Shown: positions 16,601-23,415 of the stretch, piece by piece
Layout: each line of letters starts with the position of its first letter
Position numbering within the stretch: the first letter of the stretch is position 1
Assembly: GCF_000414115.1 (NCBI RefSeq)
Contig: NZ_AOPZ01000559.1
Coordinates: 1-34,772, forward strand
Source of the DNA: Streptomyces aurantiacus JA 4570
Lineage (GTDB): Bacteria > Actinomycetota > Actinomycetes > Streptomycetales > Streptomycetaceae
Reading direction: 5' to 3'
Length of the DNA: 34,772 nucleotides
The notes under the pieces: model-generated
Databases searched by the model: none
Told to the model about the DNA's origin: nothing
What the model saw: the letters and a program-made list of their open reading frames with translations, nothing else
Position numbers and translations under genes: made by a program

Positions 16601-17206
16601 GCTCAGGGCCTGCGGCTCCTGGACGCCGCGGTCCGCAGGGACCGTCCGGTGGCCGTGGCCGCCGCCTGGGACCTGGCTGGTCTGCGCGCGAGCGCGGCGA
16701 CCGGCGGCGCCGTGCCGCCACTGCTCACGAGCCTGGTGCCGGAGACCGCGAAGGCCGCGCCCGCTGCCCCGGCGGACGGTGCGGCGGCGGGCGCCGGAAC
16801 CGGCGACCGTCTCCTGGACACGGTCCTGAAGGAGGTCGCGGCCGTCCTCGGCCACACCTCGGGCGCGGTCGTCGACCCGCACGGCGCGTTCGACGAGATC
16901 GGCTTCGACTCGCTGACCGCCGTCGAGCTGCGCAACCGGCTGGGAGCGGCGACGGGCGTCAAGCTGCCCGCCACCTTCATCTACGACTGGCCGACCCCGG
17001 CCGGGCTCGTGGAGCACCTGAAGTCCGAGCGGCGGGACGGCGACGCCGATTCCGACGCCGATGCCGCCGTGGCCGTACTCGACGAGCTCACCAGGCTGGA
17101 GGCGGCCGTCGCCGACGCCCGTCTCGGCGACTCCGCGCGCGAGACCGTCGGCGACCGCCTGCGCGACCTGCTGACCAAGCTCGGCTCCGACGCCGCTCCC
17201 CGGTGA
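10637..17206 (+). CDS. Type I PKS 2: KS-AT-DH-ER-KR-ACP, no thioesterase
   Basis: This 2189-residue single-module synthase carries out the second extension. An N-terminal docking coiled coil (about 1-34) precedes the KS (36-463; Cys209, His344, His384). The AT has Ser677 in GHSVGA, Arg702 and HAFH at 777-780, which predicts malonyl-CoA. The DH (about 958-1250) has His992 and Pro1001, but Asp996 replaces the Gly of HxxxGxxxxP; Asp1160 and His1164 are present. The ER (about 1434-1760) has HAGAGGVG for NADPH and Ile at the position of the stereo-directing Tyr. The KR has TGGLGRLG near 1779, LDD at 1874-1876, Ser1918 and Tyr1931 (B-type). The ACP has Ser2092. Full reduction to a saturated beta-carbon is expected. 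After the ACP only a helical dimerisation-like tail (about 2122-2189) follows, so the chain must be released by another protein. GGGAGG sits eight bases before ATG 10637; the gap to PKS 1 is 49 bp. Confidence 0.95.
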   Translation: MASASDRQVVDALRAALKENERLKAANARIRERAEEPIAIVAMACRFPGGVRSPEDLWRLVTDEVDAIGPFPADRGWDLSNLYDPDPEHAGTSYVRQGGFIYDAPRFDPGFFGISEREAHAVDPQQRLLLETAWEAFEYAGIDPATLRGSRTGVFVGTMYDDYAARVKDPAPEEYEAYLTLGSAGSVASGRLSYTFGLQGPAITVDTACSSSLVALHLAVDSLRRDECAMALAGASTLMATPHSFIEFSRQRGLSPDGRCKSFSSSADGTAWAEGAGLLLVERLSDARRLGHPVLAVVRGSAVNQDGASNGLTAPNGPAQEALVRQALAGARLTGADIDVVEAHGTGTSLGDPLEANALIATYGAARSADDPLYLGSLKSNIGHAQAAAGVGGLIKMTMALRHGVLPRTLHVAEPSPNVDWSSGTLELLTEAKAWPERDRPRRAAVSSFGISGTNAHVILEQAPEILDQVPEFAAEGTAEERARDAAAGKSAPLPAVPQVLSASSEAALRAQAERLHQHLTADASADVTSIGFSLATTRAHLAHRAVFVTAERDELLARLRAFADGTPDPDVVRGRATEGRTAFLFAGQGAQRARMGQELYEAFPAYAAAFDAVCAAVDPHLATPLRDVVFAAEDTPEGELLNRTDYTQPALFAVEVALFRLFESWGVRPDAVLGHSVGAFAAVHAAGVLSLEDAAQLAVTRGRIMRRLPAGGAMVALRASEEEAVELLAGYEGEVSVAAVNSPSSTVLSGAKEALAAAVRPFEEAGGKTTWLQVSHAFHSPLMEPAVAEFRALAARLTFAFPQLTVVSDLTGRPADPDELADPDYWARHMRRTVRFQDGVRALAEDGCTRFVGLSPSGDLTAMAAESLADTGGEGPTARPAHDLIPALRRRAPETATLLAALSRVHASGGDVDWAEVFAGQGATRVELPTYAFQRRPYWLDRPVRTGDVRSAGLVALDHPMLTAIAELPGLDGLLLTGRLSLETHPWLADHRVGDQILVPGTQLLDLAARAAHEAGCGLVEELVLEAPLSVPEGPGDTEVQLRVFLAAPDASGGRAVTVHSRRAEDGDWVRNAGGTVAGDAPAAAADMSVWPPEDAEPLPLAVDDLYADLAAKGLSYGPVFRGVRALFRRGDEVFAEVALPDGRQPGPGGYPLHPALLDAALHPSALGVLTDAPDGRTLLPYAWHDARTFGSADAALRVRLAPAGPNAIAVDVADGAGEPVASIGSLTLRPAAAGGAASDRDGLYLPSWEALSELPAAPASERWVLLGEAPETAEALAGVLEGTYADRAALVAALAEDEAPDVILLAVPAHATDAVSDAATVRASLRHVLTTAQLLLADERLDQSRLVVLTRGAVAVDAEAPTGRLALRAVWGLLRSAQAEHPGRYALLDEDGTAGSRAALEAAVATGEGQLALRGGTAYRPSLTTATPEGTLRAPAGVPWYLDYVAKSSFAHLSLEPWPEVEAPLAAGQVRIRLRAAGLNFRDALLALGVIHASVDAQASDKGQGGEGAGVVLEVGPGVTDLKPGDRVMGLIAGVGPTTVTDRRLVCPIPEDWSFRQAAAVPVTYLTAYYGLVDLGRVREGESVLVHAGAGGVGTAALQIARHLGATVHSTASPGKWHALRAAGVADERIASSRTLDFEQSFLAATGGRGVDVVLNSLAGEFADASLRLLPRGGRFLEMGKTDRRDPAEVAARYPGVAYRAYDVREPGPDRIQGMLLELLGLFERGALQAPPVSAWDIRRAPEAFRYLSEARHIGKVVLDLADPDEPWDTTRAALITGGLGRLGRLVARHLVTEHGARQLVLMGRAAPREDATEAAEATEATKAVAELRALGADVRVVACDAADREALAGALGALAADGVRVGSVVHAAGVLDDGVLAALTPESLDRTLRPKVDAALNLHELTESYGLDAFVLFSSLAGTMGSAAQGGYAAGNAFLDGLAEYRRSVGKPGVCVAWGLWGGDGGMGAGLTDTDLSRMSRTGVAPLTTAQGLRLLDAAVRRDRPVAVAAAWDLAGLRASAATGGAVPPLLTSLVPETAKAAPAAPADGAAAGAGTGDRLLDTVLKEVAAVLGHTSGAVVDPHGAFDEIGFDSLTAVELRNRLGAATGVKLPATFIYDWPTPAGLVEHLKSERRDGDADSDADAAVAVLDELTRLEAAVADARLGDSARETVGDRLRDLLTKLGSDAAPR

Positions 17207-17259
17207 GCCCGCTCCCCCAGCAAGCCTGCGCCCCAGCCCGAAGGACAGGACTCGAAGGC

Positions 17260-19314
17260 ATGACTCGCACCACGTGGCTACGTACGTTCCATCCGAAGCC
17301 GGACGCCGAGGCGCGCCTGGTGTGCTTCCCGCACGCCGGCGGCGCGGCGGTCGCGTTCACCGCGCTCTCGGCGGCGCTGCCCGCCGACATCGAGGTGGTG
17401 GCCGTCCAGTACCCGGGGCGCCAGGACCGGCGCGCCGAGCCGTTCGCGGACGACATCACGACGCTCGCGGCCGGCGCCGTGGAGGCGCTCGCCGGAGCCG
17501 GGTGCGACGACCGGCCGCTGTTCCTGCTCGGGCACAGCCTGGGCTCCCTGGTGGCGTTCGAGGCGGCCCGCCTCCTGGAGCGGCGGGGCGACTTGGGGCA
17601 ACGGGGCGGCCTGGAGCGGCTGTTCGCGTCGGCGGCCTGGCCGCCCTCGGCCGACTGGAAGGCGGGCACGCCCGAGGACAGCGGCGACGACGTGATCGTC
17701 GAGCATGTGCGGTGGCTCGGCGGCGTACCGGAGGCGCTCCTCGACGACCCCGGGACCGTCGCGGAGATGGTCCGCCTGATGCGCGGCGACAACGAGGCGC
17801 TCGGCAACTACCGCTGCGCGGAAGGTGCCGCCGTGGCGGCGCCCCTCACGGTGCTGCTCGCCGAGGACGACCCGAAGAACACCGCCGAGCAGATGACCGG
17901 CTGGGCCCGCCACACCCGGGGCGCGTACGCCCTGGAGCCGCTGCCCGGCGGCCACTTCGCCCTGACCGAGCGGGACTCGGGGGCGGCGCCGCTGCTCACC
18001 CGGTACATCCGTGAGGACCTCAAGAAGGCGGCAACGGCACCGGACCCGGTGACCGCGGCGCAAGCATCGGCCCCGGCGCAAGCGGCGCCGACCGCACCGC
18101 GCGCGCCCCGTGCCGAACTGGTCCGGGAGATCTACCTGGCCGGGATCGCGGGCGAAAGGCCCAGGCTGTCCACGGACTTGACGACCCTGAAGGACGCGGC
18201 GCGCGCGGTCATGGAGCCCCGCGCGCACGCGTACGTCGCGGGCGACGCGGGCACCGGTGCGACGGGCCGCGCCAACCGCGAGGCGTTCGACCAGTGGCGG
18301 CTCCTGCCGCGCATGTGGAAGGGCGGCGGCGAGCGCGACCTGTCGGTGTCCCTGCTCGGCCGGCGCCTCGACGTGCCGGTGCTGCTCGCGCCGGTGGCCG
18401 CGCAGACGGTGGCGCACCCCGAGGGCGAGCTGGCCTCGGCCCGGGCCGCCGCCGAGGTGGGCGTGCCGTTCGTGCTCTCCTCGTTCTCCTCGCACTCCTT
18501 GGAGGACGTGGCGCAGGCGGCGGAGGCAGCGGGGGCGGCGGACTCGCAGCCGCGCTGGTACCAGCTCTACTGGCCGAACGACCCGGCGGTGGCCGAGTCC
18601 TTGGTACGCCGGGTCGCGGCGGCCGGGTACACGGCGATCGTGGTCACGGTGGACAACCCCACCTTCGGCTACCGTCCCTCGGACCTGGACACCGCGTACC
18701 TCCCGTTCGTACACGGCGAGGGCATCGCCAACTTCACGAGCGACCCGGTGTTCCGGTCCCAACTCCCGGAGGAAGCCGGGGAAATGGCGACCGTCGCCCA
18801 CTGGGCGAAGATCGCATCCAACCCCACCCTCACCTGGGACGACCTGCCGCGGCTGCGCCGATGGACGGACCTGCCCCTCCTCATCAAGGGCATCCAGCAC
18901 CCCGACGACGCCCACCGCGCACTGGCCGCGGGCGCCGACGGCGTGGTGGTCTCCAACCACGGCGGCCGCCAACTCGACGGCGGCGTGGCCGCGCTGGACG
19001 CGCTACCAGCGGTACGCGCCGCCGTCGGCCCGCACGTCCCGGTCCTCATGGACTCCGGCATCCGCACCGGCACGGACATAGTCAAGGCCCTCGCCCTGGG
19101 CGCCGACGCCGTCCTCTACGGCAGACCCTACGTCTACGGCCTCGCCCTGAACGGCCAGGCGGGCGCAGCCCACGCCCTGAGATGCCTCCTCGCCGACCTG
19201 GACCTGGCCATGACACTCACCGGCTGCCCGTCCGTCGCGGACATCACACGCGAACTGGTGGTCCTGCGGGGGCCGCTGCCCGAAGATCGTCCGGTGAGGG
19301 CCTCCAGGCGCTGA
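17260..19314 (+). CDS. Type II thioesterase fused to FMN alpha-hydroxy-acid oxidase
   Basis: This 684-residue protein joins two enzymes in one frame. Residues 1-250 are a type II thioesterase of the RifR kind (alpha/beta hydrolase). It has FPHAGG near the start, Ser93 in GHSLGS, Asp203 or Asp204, and His232 in GGHFALTE. An Ala/Pro-rich linker spans about 255-284. Residues 285-684 are a full-length FMN-dependent alpha-hydroxy-acid oxidase closest in pattern to lactate 2-monooxygenase. Tyr325, Tyr437 (YQLYWPND), Lys543, His567 and Arg570 (SNHGGRQLDG) match the catalytic set of glycolate oxidase, with identical Lys-His-Arg spacing. The protein probably releases the triketide and oxidises an alpha-hydroxy acid, yielding an alpha-keto acid or, as in lactate monooxygenase, an acid one carbon shorter. 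AAGGACAGGA at 17241-17250 serves ATG 17260. I do not know this fusion from characterised clusters. The last 8-10 residues come from sequence antisense to a regulator remnant. Confidence 0.9.
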   Translation: MTRTTWLRTFHPKPDAEARLVCFPHAGGAAVAFTALSAALPADIEVVAVQYPGRQDRRAEPFADDITTLAAGAVEALAGAGCDDRPLFLLGHSLGSLVAFEAARLLERRGDLGQRGGLERLFASAAWPPSADWKAGTPEDSGDDVIVEHVRWLGGVPEALLDDPGTVAEMVRLMRGDNEALGNYRCAEGAAVAAPLTVLLAEDDPKNTAEQMTGWARHTRGAYALEPLPGGHFALTERDSGAAPLLTRYIREDLKKAATAPDPVTAAQASAPAQAAPTAPRAPRAELVREIYLAGIAGERPRLSTDLTTLKDAARAVMEPRAHAYVAGDAGTGATGRANREAFDQWRLLPRMWKGGGERDLSVSLLGRRLDVPVLLAPVAAQTVAHPEGELASARAAAEVGVPFVLSSFSSHSLEDVAQAAEAAGAADSQPRWYQLYWPNDPAVAESLVRRVAAAGYTAIVVTVDNPTFGYRPSDLDTAYLPFVHGEGIANFTSDPVFRSQLPEEAGEMATVAHWAKIASNPTLTWDDLPRLRRWTDLPLLIKGIQHPDDAHRALAAGADGVVVSNHGGRQLDGGVAALDALPAVRAAVGPHVPVLMDSGIRTGTDIVKALALGADAVLYGRPYVYGLALNGQAGAAHALRCLLADLDLAMTLTGCPSVADITRELVVLRGPLPEDRPVRASRR

Positions 19315-19409
19315 ATGCGGTAGTGGACGGTGTTCACCTGCAGATGCAGGGCCTTGACGGTGCGCGCGCCCACGAACCGTTGTGCCGCAGGAAGACGTCC
19401 AGCGTCCGA
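19290..19409 (-). pseudogene. Remnant of a PucR/CdaR-type regulator (HTH end)
   Basis: On the minus strand, RTLDVFLRHNGSWAR is followed, after a frame change in a (GC)4 run at 19362-19369, by TVKALHLQVNTVHYRIQRLE and ALTG. Together this is the C-terminal helix-turn-helix of PucR-family regulators. The gene is cut at about 19290, where the end of the thioesterase-oxidase gene begins, and upstream coding potential is lost. No intact start or other domain is left. The rest of 19315-19592 shows nothing else I can identify. Confidence 0.7.
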
Positions 19410-19592
19410 GCAACATGGCGTACGACGCCCCCGAGTCACGCACCGGCGGCCCCAGCGCGCTGCTCCGGCAGACCGCCCGCGCACCCTCTGGCTCTCCGCC
19501 CAACGGTGTCCGGCCGCTGGGCGGGGGCCAGGAGGAGCAGAGCTTGAGTTCTGTCAGTCTCCCGCACCTGACGCCCGGTTCAGGCAGTAGTT

Positions 19593-22500
19593 CTACGGGT
19601 CTTGCCGCTTTTTTCGGGGTGCCTGCGTAGCGTCAGATTTCCGGTTCCTCCGTAACCCCGGCTTCGGAGCTGTGGCCGACGAGTCCCTTTCCGCAGTGAG
19701 TGGCCTGACAGCGTGCGGCTCGCGCGCCTCGATCCCTTCCGTCCCGGGGATAGGGTCGGATTGTGCTGGCGCGGGAGCGGAACGACGGGCAGTGTGCGGA
19801 ACGGGCAGGACGTTCCGACGCTGCAACTCGTCGACGCTCACCAACGGTGATGCGAGAACACTTTCGAGCAGCTCATCCTGAGCCGGCTGGAGCGCGACCA
19901 AATGCCACAGGACGGCCAGCACGTGTTGGAGTTCCTCACTCCAGGCAGGGAGCCACCGGTCGGGCCTGATGTGGTCCAGCTGGCTGACGGCCCTGCGAGA
20001 CGGCGGCCCGGTCCTGCGTTTCAACCAGCCGTCGAGAACGTTCTGCCCGCTGACCCGGTACTCCCGCACTTCCTGAGTCACCGGACCGAAGACGCCTTGG
20101 CCGAAATGGATTTCGAGACCTTCGGCGTCGTGGACAAAACGCTCGGGTAACTCATCCCCACCGACCTGCCTCCGGTACGTGATCTCCGGCTGCGCGGTCG
20201 CCCAGACCTGACGGGCCCCACCGGGCCTCCCCACCACCGGGTCCACAAACCTCTCGCCGAAGGTCGAGGCCCAGATCACCTTCCGCCCGATATGCAGCGC
20301 CTCCGACCACAGTGCAACGTCACCGGTGAGGGGCACGCGCACACCGTTGGTGGTGAGCTCGTCGTCGAAGCGGGAGCGGAATCCGGGGTGAGCCGTGATC
20401 GCGGCGATATACGCGGCCAGGTCCTCGCCGGTGACAGGCACGCCACCGTAGGAGTTACAAAGGTGCTGGAGAAGGCCGGGAACCACATTGGAGGTGCCAT
20501 CCTTCTGCAAGAGGGGGATCACCCTGCCACCACCCCAGCCAGCAAAGTGATCCATATCCGGCATCAGCGCGGTGAACAGGGTGGCGGGGCCGTCACCGAA
20601 ACGTCCGGAGTGCTTCTCGACGATGTGTATTTGCCCACCGGCCCGGTTCTCCCACAGCTCCGGCGAGCATCTGTCGAGGACCCTGTTGTCCGGAATGATC
20701 CACTGTCGATCGAAGGGGCGGAAGGCGAAAAGTACCGGTTTCGGGCACTCGGGGCCCGCCTCCAGCATCGACCGCCGTCGCTGTGCTGCCCCTGGGAGGG
20801 GCTTGACCTGCCTGTCGACGGTACGGCTCTGGGTCTCCCTGAACAAAGCACGCTTCTCGGCAATGTCCGTCTCGGTGGTCAGCCGACGCCATCGGGAGCG
20901 CAGCGTGTCGGAGTCCGGGGAGTAGACCCACGTCCTCTTCGGCAAGATGCCGGGCAGAGTCCATGGCAGCAGGTCACCCAAGGAGGGGTACGTATCCCAT
21001 GCTCCGCGTGGGGTGGGCGTGCACGGGGCATGGACGTCCTGGCGCACCGGCCGCCACTGGTGACTGTCCGGCTCGAGGGCCTCGAACTGCGCGTACTTCT
21101 CGTCACGGGTGCTTCCGTCCAGGGCCACGTACCTGATGTGGGCGAGTTCGGTGTCCGCCCTGCTGCGGACGAACACAGCGATCGCCAGTGGCTGCTGCAC
21201 GCCCTCGAAGAGGCGTGTCCGCATCGGCGGCTGGATGCCCTCCGGGCTAAGGTCGATGATCCAACCCTCCGAACAAGTCTCACGCAGGTATTTTCTCATC
21301 CCCCGGAAACCAGGGCCGCTGAGGAAGCCCGCAGTACTGATAAAAGCGACGATTCCGCGGTCCGACTCGGAACGATGCTGTTCGAAGACCTTGAAGGTGG
21401 CCCAGCGCCAGAAGTAGACATACAGGTTCTTGAGCTTGTTCTCATGCACTCCGTTTCTGCCGCCTAGGCGGAAGTCATCCAGCAGAGGTGCTCTGTCGTC
21501 GTCCTCGCGGCCTTTCTCCACCCAACCGCCCTCACCCTCAGCTCTCTCACGGTCCGGCGGGTTGCTGATCATGACGGTGACCTTCTGCTCACGCTTGATC
21601 CAGTCCGCCTTGCGGGTGTTCTCGACCAGAGGATCGCCATCGGGCAGAAACGTGAAGAGCGTGGCCCTCTCATAGGGGTCTGCGAGGGTGTCGGCGAGAT
21701 GAAGCCGTAGATCACCGAGCTGGGTGTCGGTGACTTGCTCGCGGAGGGTCTGGGTGATCCGCATCTGGGCGACCGCGTAGGCAGCCATCTGGCGCTCAAA
21801 GCCGATCAGCCGACCCGCCAACTGTTCCACCGCTTCACCGCGGAAGCCCTCCCCGCGGCGGGAGCGCTCCTCAGCGACCCTGTCGATGATCTCGCTGAGG
21901 AATGTGCCTGTGCCCATGGCGGGGTCGACGATCGTCACCTGCTCGTCGGCGAACCCCTCCACGCAACCCAGGCGGGTGCGCAGTACGGCGTCCGTGAAGC
22001 GGACCATCTCCCTCGCGAGGCGGGGCGGGGTGTAATACGTGCCGGAGCGTTTACGCAGCTCGCGATCGTATTTCTGTAGAAAATTCTCGTAGAGGTGAAC
22101 GTGGGCGTCAGGCTTCTGAGCACGGATTGCCTCCCAGTTGACAGCGTCGATCACCTGCACGAGCGTGTCGATACGACGGGCGAACTCGGCGTCTACAGTC
22201 TCTGTCAGCAACTGCAGGGCTCGACCCATGACCGTGTTCTCTGCCTTCAACTCACGTGCAACGTCACCAAAGTTCCGGCCAGTGAGCGGTACGTTCTCGA
22301 TCCGGGCCAGCAGCAGGGCGAAGGCGATCGTCTGGGTATAGCGATCGGCGAAGAGGTGGTCGGGGTCCTGTCCATCGGTCGAGGGGAAGAGCACCTTGCT
22401 CCAGTGGTGCGCGAGAGCGGTGAAGGGCTTGGGGACACGCCGCTGGCTGCGGGAGCCGTCCGGTGCTCTGCGTTCGAGGGCAAGCTGCTCCAACACCTCC

Positions 22501-23060
22501 TCACGCAGGTACTGGCACAGCGGCGCGATTGACGCCACCAACTGACCTACGGTGGTGATGGGTTGGGGCTGCCATCCGAGGAAATCCTGCAGTAGATCCC
22601 GAAACGCTGCCCCGTCGGCTTCACGCGTCCGCAACCGGCTGCCGGACCGGTATAGATCACCGTCAAGCCGGACCGTGCGGAGAGGCCGCGAACCGCCTCG
22701 GTACAGGGACCAAGTGTGGCCGTTGCTGTACAGGACGTTGGGCAGCCGACGCATCAGCTCCCACTGCTCACGGTCTCGCTTTGTGAAGCCGTCGGGCGTG
22801 ACATCGTGACCAGGGGCTTTCAGCTCCAGGAAACCAGTGATGCGCCCCGAGGTCTCCACTGCGTAATCCGGACGCACCCGGGCCTCGGGCAGGGGGTACT
22901 CGGGGTGAAGACGAGGACTCAGCTTCCAGCGCGCCCCGAAAGTCTCCACCAGCTTCACCACCGGCGGGCTGATGGACGCCTCAGTGTCGCTGACCCGCAG
23001 ACGCTCCCTGCACTCGGATCCAAAGTCCGCCACGAGAGCCCGAATCCACTCCTCCGGCAC
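19593..23060 (-). CDS. Type ISP-like restriction/modification protein
   Basis: This 1155-residue protein resembles the type ISP/IIG single-chain restriction-modification family. An N-terminal PD-(D/E)xK-like nuclease site is visible (Asp65, Glu79-Leu-Lys81). The SAM-dependent N6-adenine methyltransferase core has motif I DPAMGTGTF at 379-387. The C-terminal part carries LFAFRPFDRQW, which I associate with type ISP specificity domains. Two points are odd. The catalytic motif IV reads NPPD (residues 500-503) rather than NPPY/F/W, so methylation is likely impaired or altered. The protein also lacks the SNF2/RecA helicase of true type ISP enzymes (about 1600 residues). The start is GTG at 23060, with AGGGGG seven bases upstream. 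Codon use is less GC-rich than in its neighbours. It stands alone with no partner endonuclease or specificity gene, and is likely an acquired defence gene. Lys/Arg-rich disorder ends the chain. Confidence 0.85.
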   Translation of the reverse strand: MPEEWIRALVADFGSECRERLRVSDTEASISPPVVKLVETFGARWKLSPRLHPEYPLPEARVRPDYAVETSGRITGFLELKAPGHDVTPDGFTKRDREQWELMRRLPNVLYSNGHTWSLYRGGSRPLRTVRLDGDLYRSGSRLRTREADGAAFRDLLQDFLGWQPQPITTVGQLVASIAPLCQYLREEVLEQLALERRAPDGSRSQRRVPKPFTALAHHWSKVLFPSTDGQDPDHLFADRYTQTIAFALLLARIENVPLTGRNFGDVARELKAENTVMGRALQLLTETVDAEFARRIDTLVQVIDAVNWEAIRAQKPDAHVHLYENFLQKYDRELRKRSGTYYTPPRLAREMVRFTDAVLRTRLGCVEGFADEQVTIVDPAMGTGTFLSEIIDRVAEERSRRGEGFRGEAVEQLAGRLIGFERQMAAYAVAQMRITQTLREQVTDTQLGDLRLHLADTLADPYERATLFTFLPDGDPLVENTRKADWIKREQKVTVMISNPPDRERAEGEGGWVEKGREDDDRAPLLDDFRLGGRNGVHENKLKNLYVYFWRWATFKVFEQHRSESDRGIVAFISTAGFLSGPGFRGMRKYLRETCSEGWIIDLSPEGIQPPMRTRLFEGVQQPLAIAVFVRSRADTELAHIRYVALDGSTRDEKYAQFEALEPDSHQWRPVRQDVHAPCTPTPRGAWDTYPSLGDLLPWTLPGILPKRTWVYSPDSDTLRSRWRRLTTETDIAEKRALFRETQSRTVDRQVKPLPGAAQRRRSMLEAGPECPKPVLFAFRPFDRQWIIPDNRVLDRCSPELWENRAGGQIHIVEKHSGRFGDGPATLFTALMPDMDHFAGWGGGRVIPLLQKDGTSNVVPGLLQHLCNSYGGVPVTGEDLAAYIAAITAHPGFRSRFDDELTTNGVRVPLTGDVALWSEALHIGRKVIWASTFGERFVDPVVGRPGGARQVWATAQPEITYRRQVGGDELPERFVHDAEGLEIHFGQGVFGPVTQEVREYRVSGQNVLDGWLKRRTGPPSRRAVSQLDHIRPDRWLPAWSEELQHVLAVLWHLVALQPAQDELLESVLASPLVSVDELQRRNVLPVPHTARRSAPAPAQSDPIPGTEGIEAREPHAVRPLTAERDSSATAPKPGLRRNRKSDATQAPRKKRQDP

Positions 23061-23212
23061 CTTGTCCCCCTCAAAGCTGTGGACGCGGACGGCCGATCAC
23101 CGCAGACACAGCTTGTTGGAGGCAAAAGGGCCGGCTCAGGGCGCAGAGAGGGCGCGCGAGGGGCACGGACGGCGCGTTTCGTGCCTGCTGGGAAACCAGG
23201 TGCGAGTGTTGG

Positions 23213-23332
23213 TCAGGAAGAGCCGCCATAGCCGACGTGGGCCTTGCCAGTGCGCGAGGCGTCGTCGCAGAAGTACATGCGGGACGCGACGGAGTGCCCG
23301 TCGGCAACACTCAGGTGGATCTTCACGTACAC
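23213..23332 (-). pseudogene. Remnant of a small hypothetical protein gene
   Basis: A 39-codon frame (GTG 23332 to TGA 23213) reads VYVKIHLSVADGHSVASRMY and continues with DDASRTGKAHVGY. It has the look of a real conserved protein tail rather than a shadow frame. In the next frame LTNTRTW follows directly, suggesting a frameshift near the end. A TTG at 23341 could extend it by three residues. I do not recognise the function. Confidence 0.35.
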
Positions 23333-23337
23333 GCACT

Positions 23338-23415
23338 TCAACGGGCCAGCTTCAGGCGGGAGGCACGCTCCCCGCGCCACTTCTGGTTGCTGCCGACGTC
23401 CTGGCCCTCCTCATT
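23338..23415 (-). pseudogene. Short open remnant ending in KWRGERASRLKLAR
   Basis: About 25 codons ending at TGA 23338-23340 read NEEGQDVGSNQKWRGERASR and then LKLAR. An upstream stop leaves no start codon. The fragment overlaps the beginning of the next remnant, as two neighbouring genes would. Function unknown. Confidence 0.25.

Noticed and set aside
16900..17206. Integrated thioesterase or reductase at the end of PKS 2
   Set aside because: Only about 70 helical residues follow the ACP; no GHSxG or NAD(P)-binding pattern is present.
19382..19630. Plus-strand small frames after the fusion gene
   Set aside because: They overlap the regulator remnant antisense, lack a ribosome binding site and show no protein-like pattern.
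19593..23060. BREX PglX or DISARM methyltransferase
   Set aside because: No PglZ, BrxC, helicase or phospholipase D genes accompany it, and the C-terminal region fits type ISP enzymes better.
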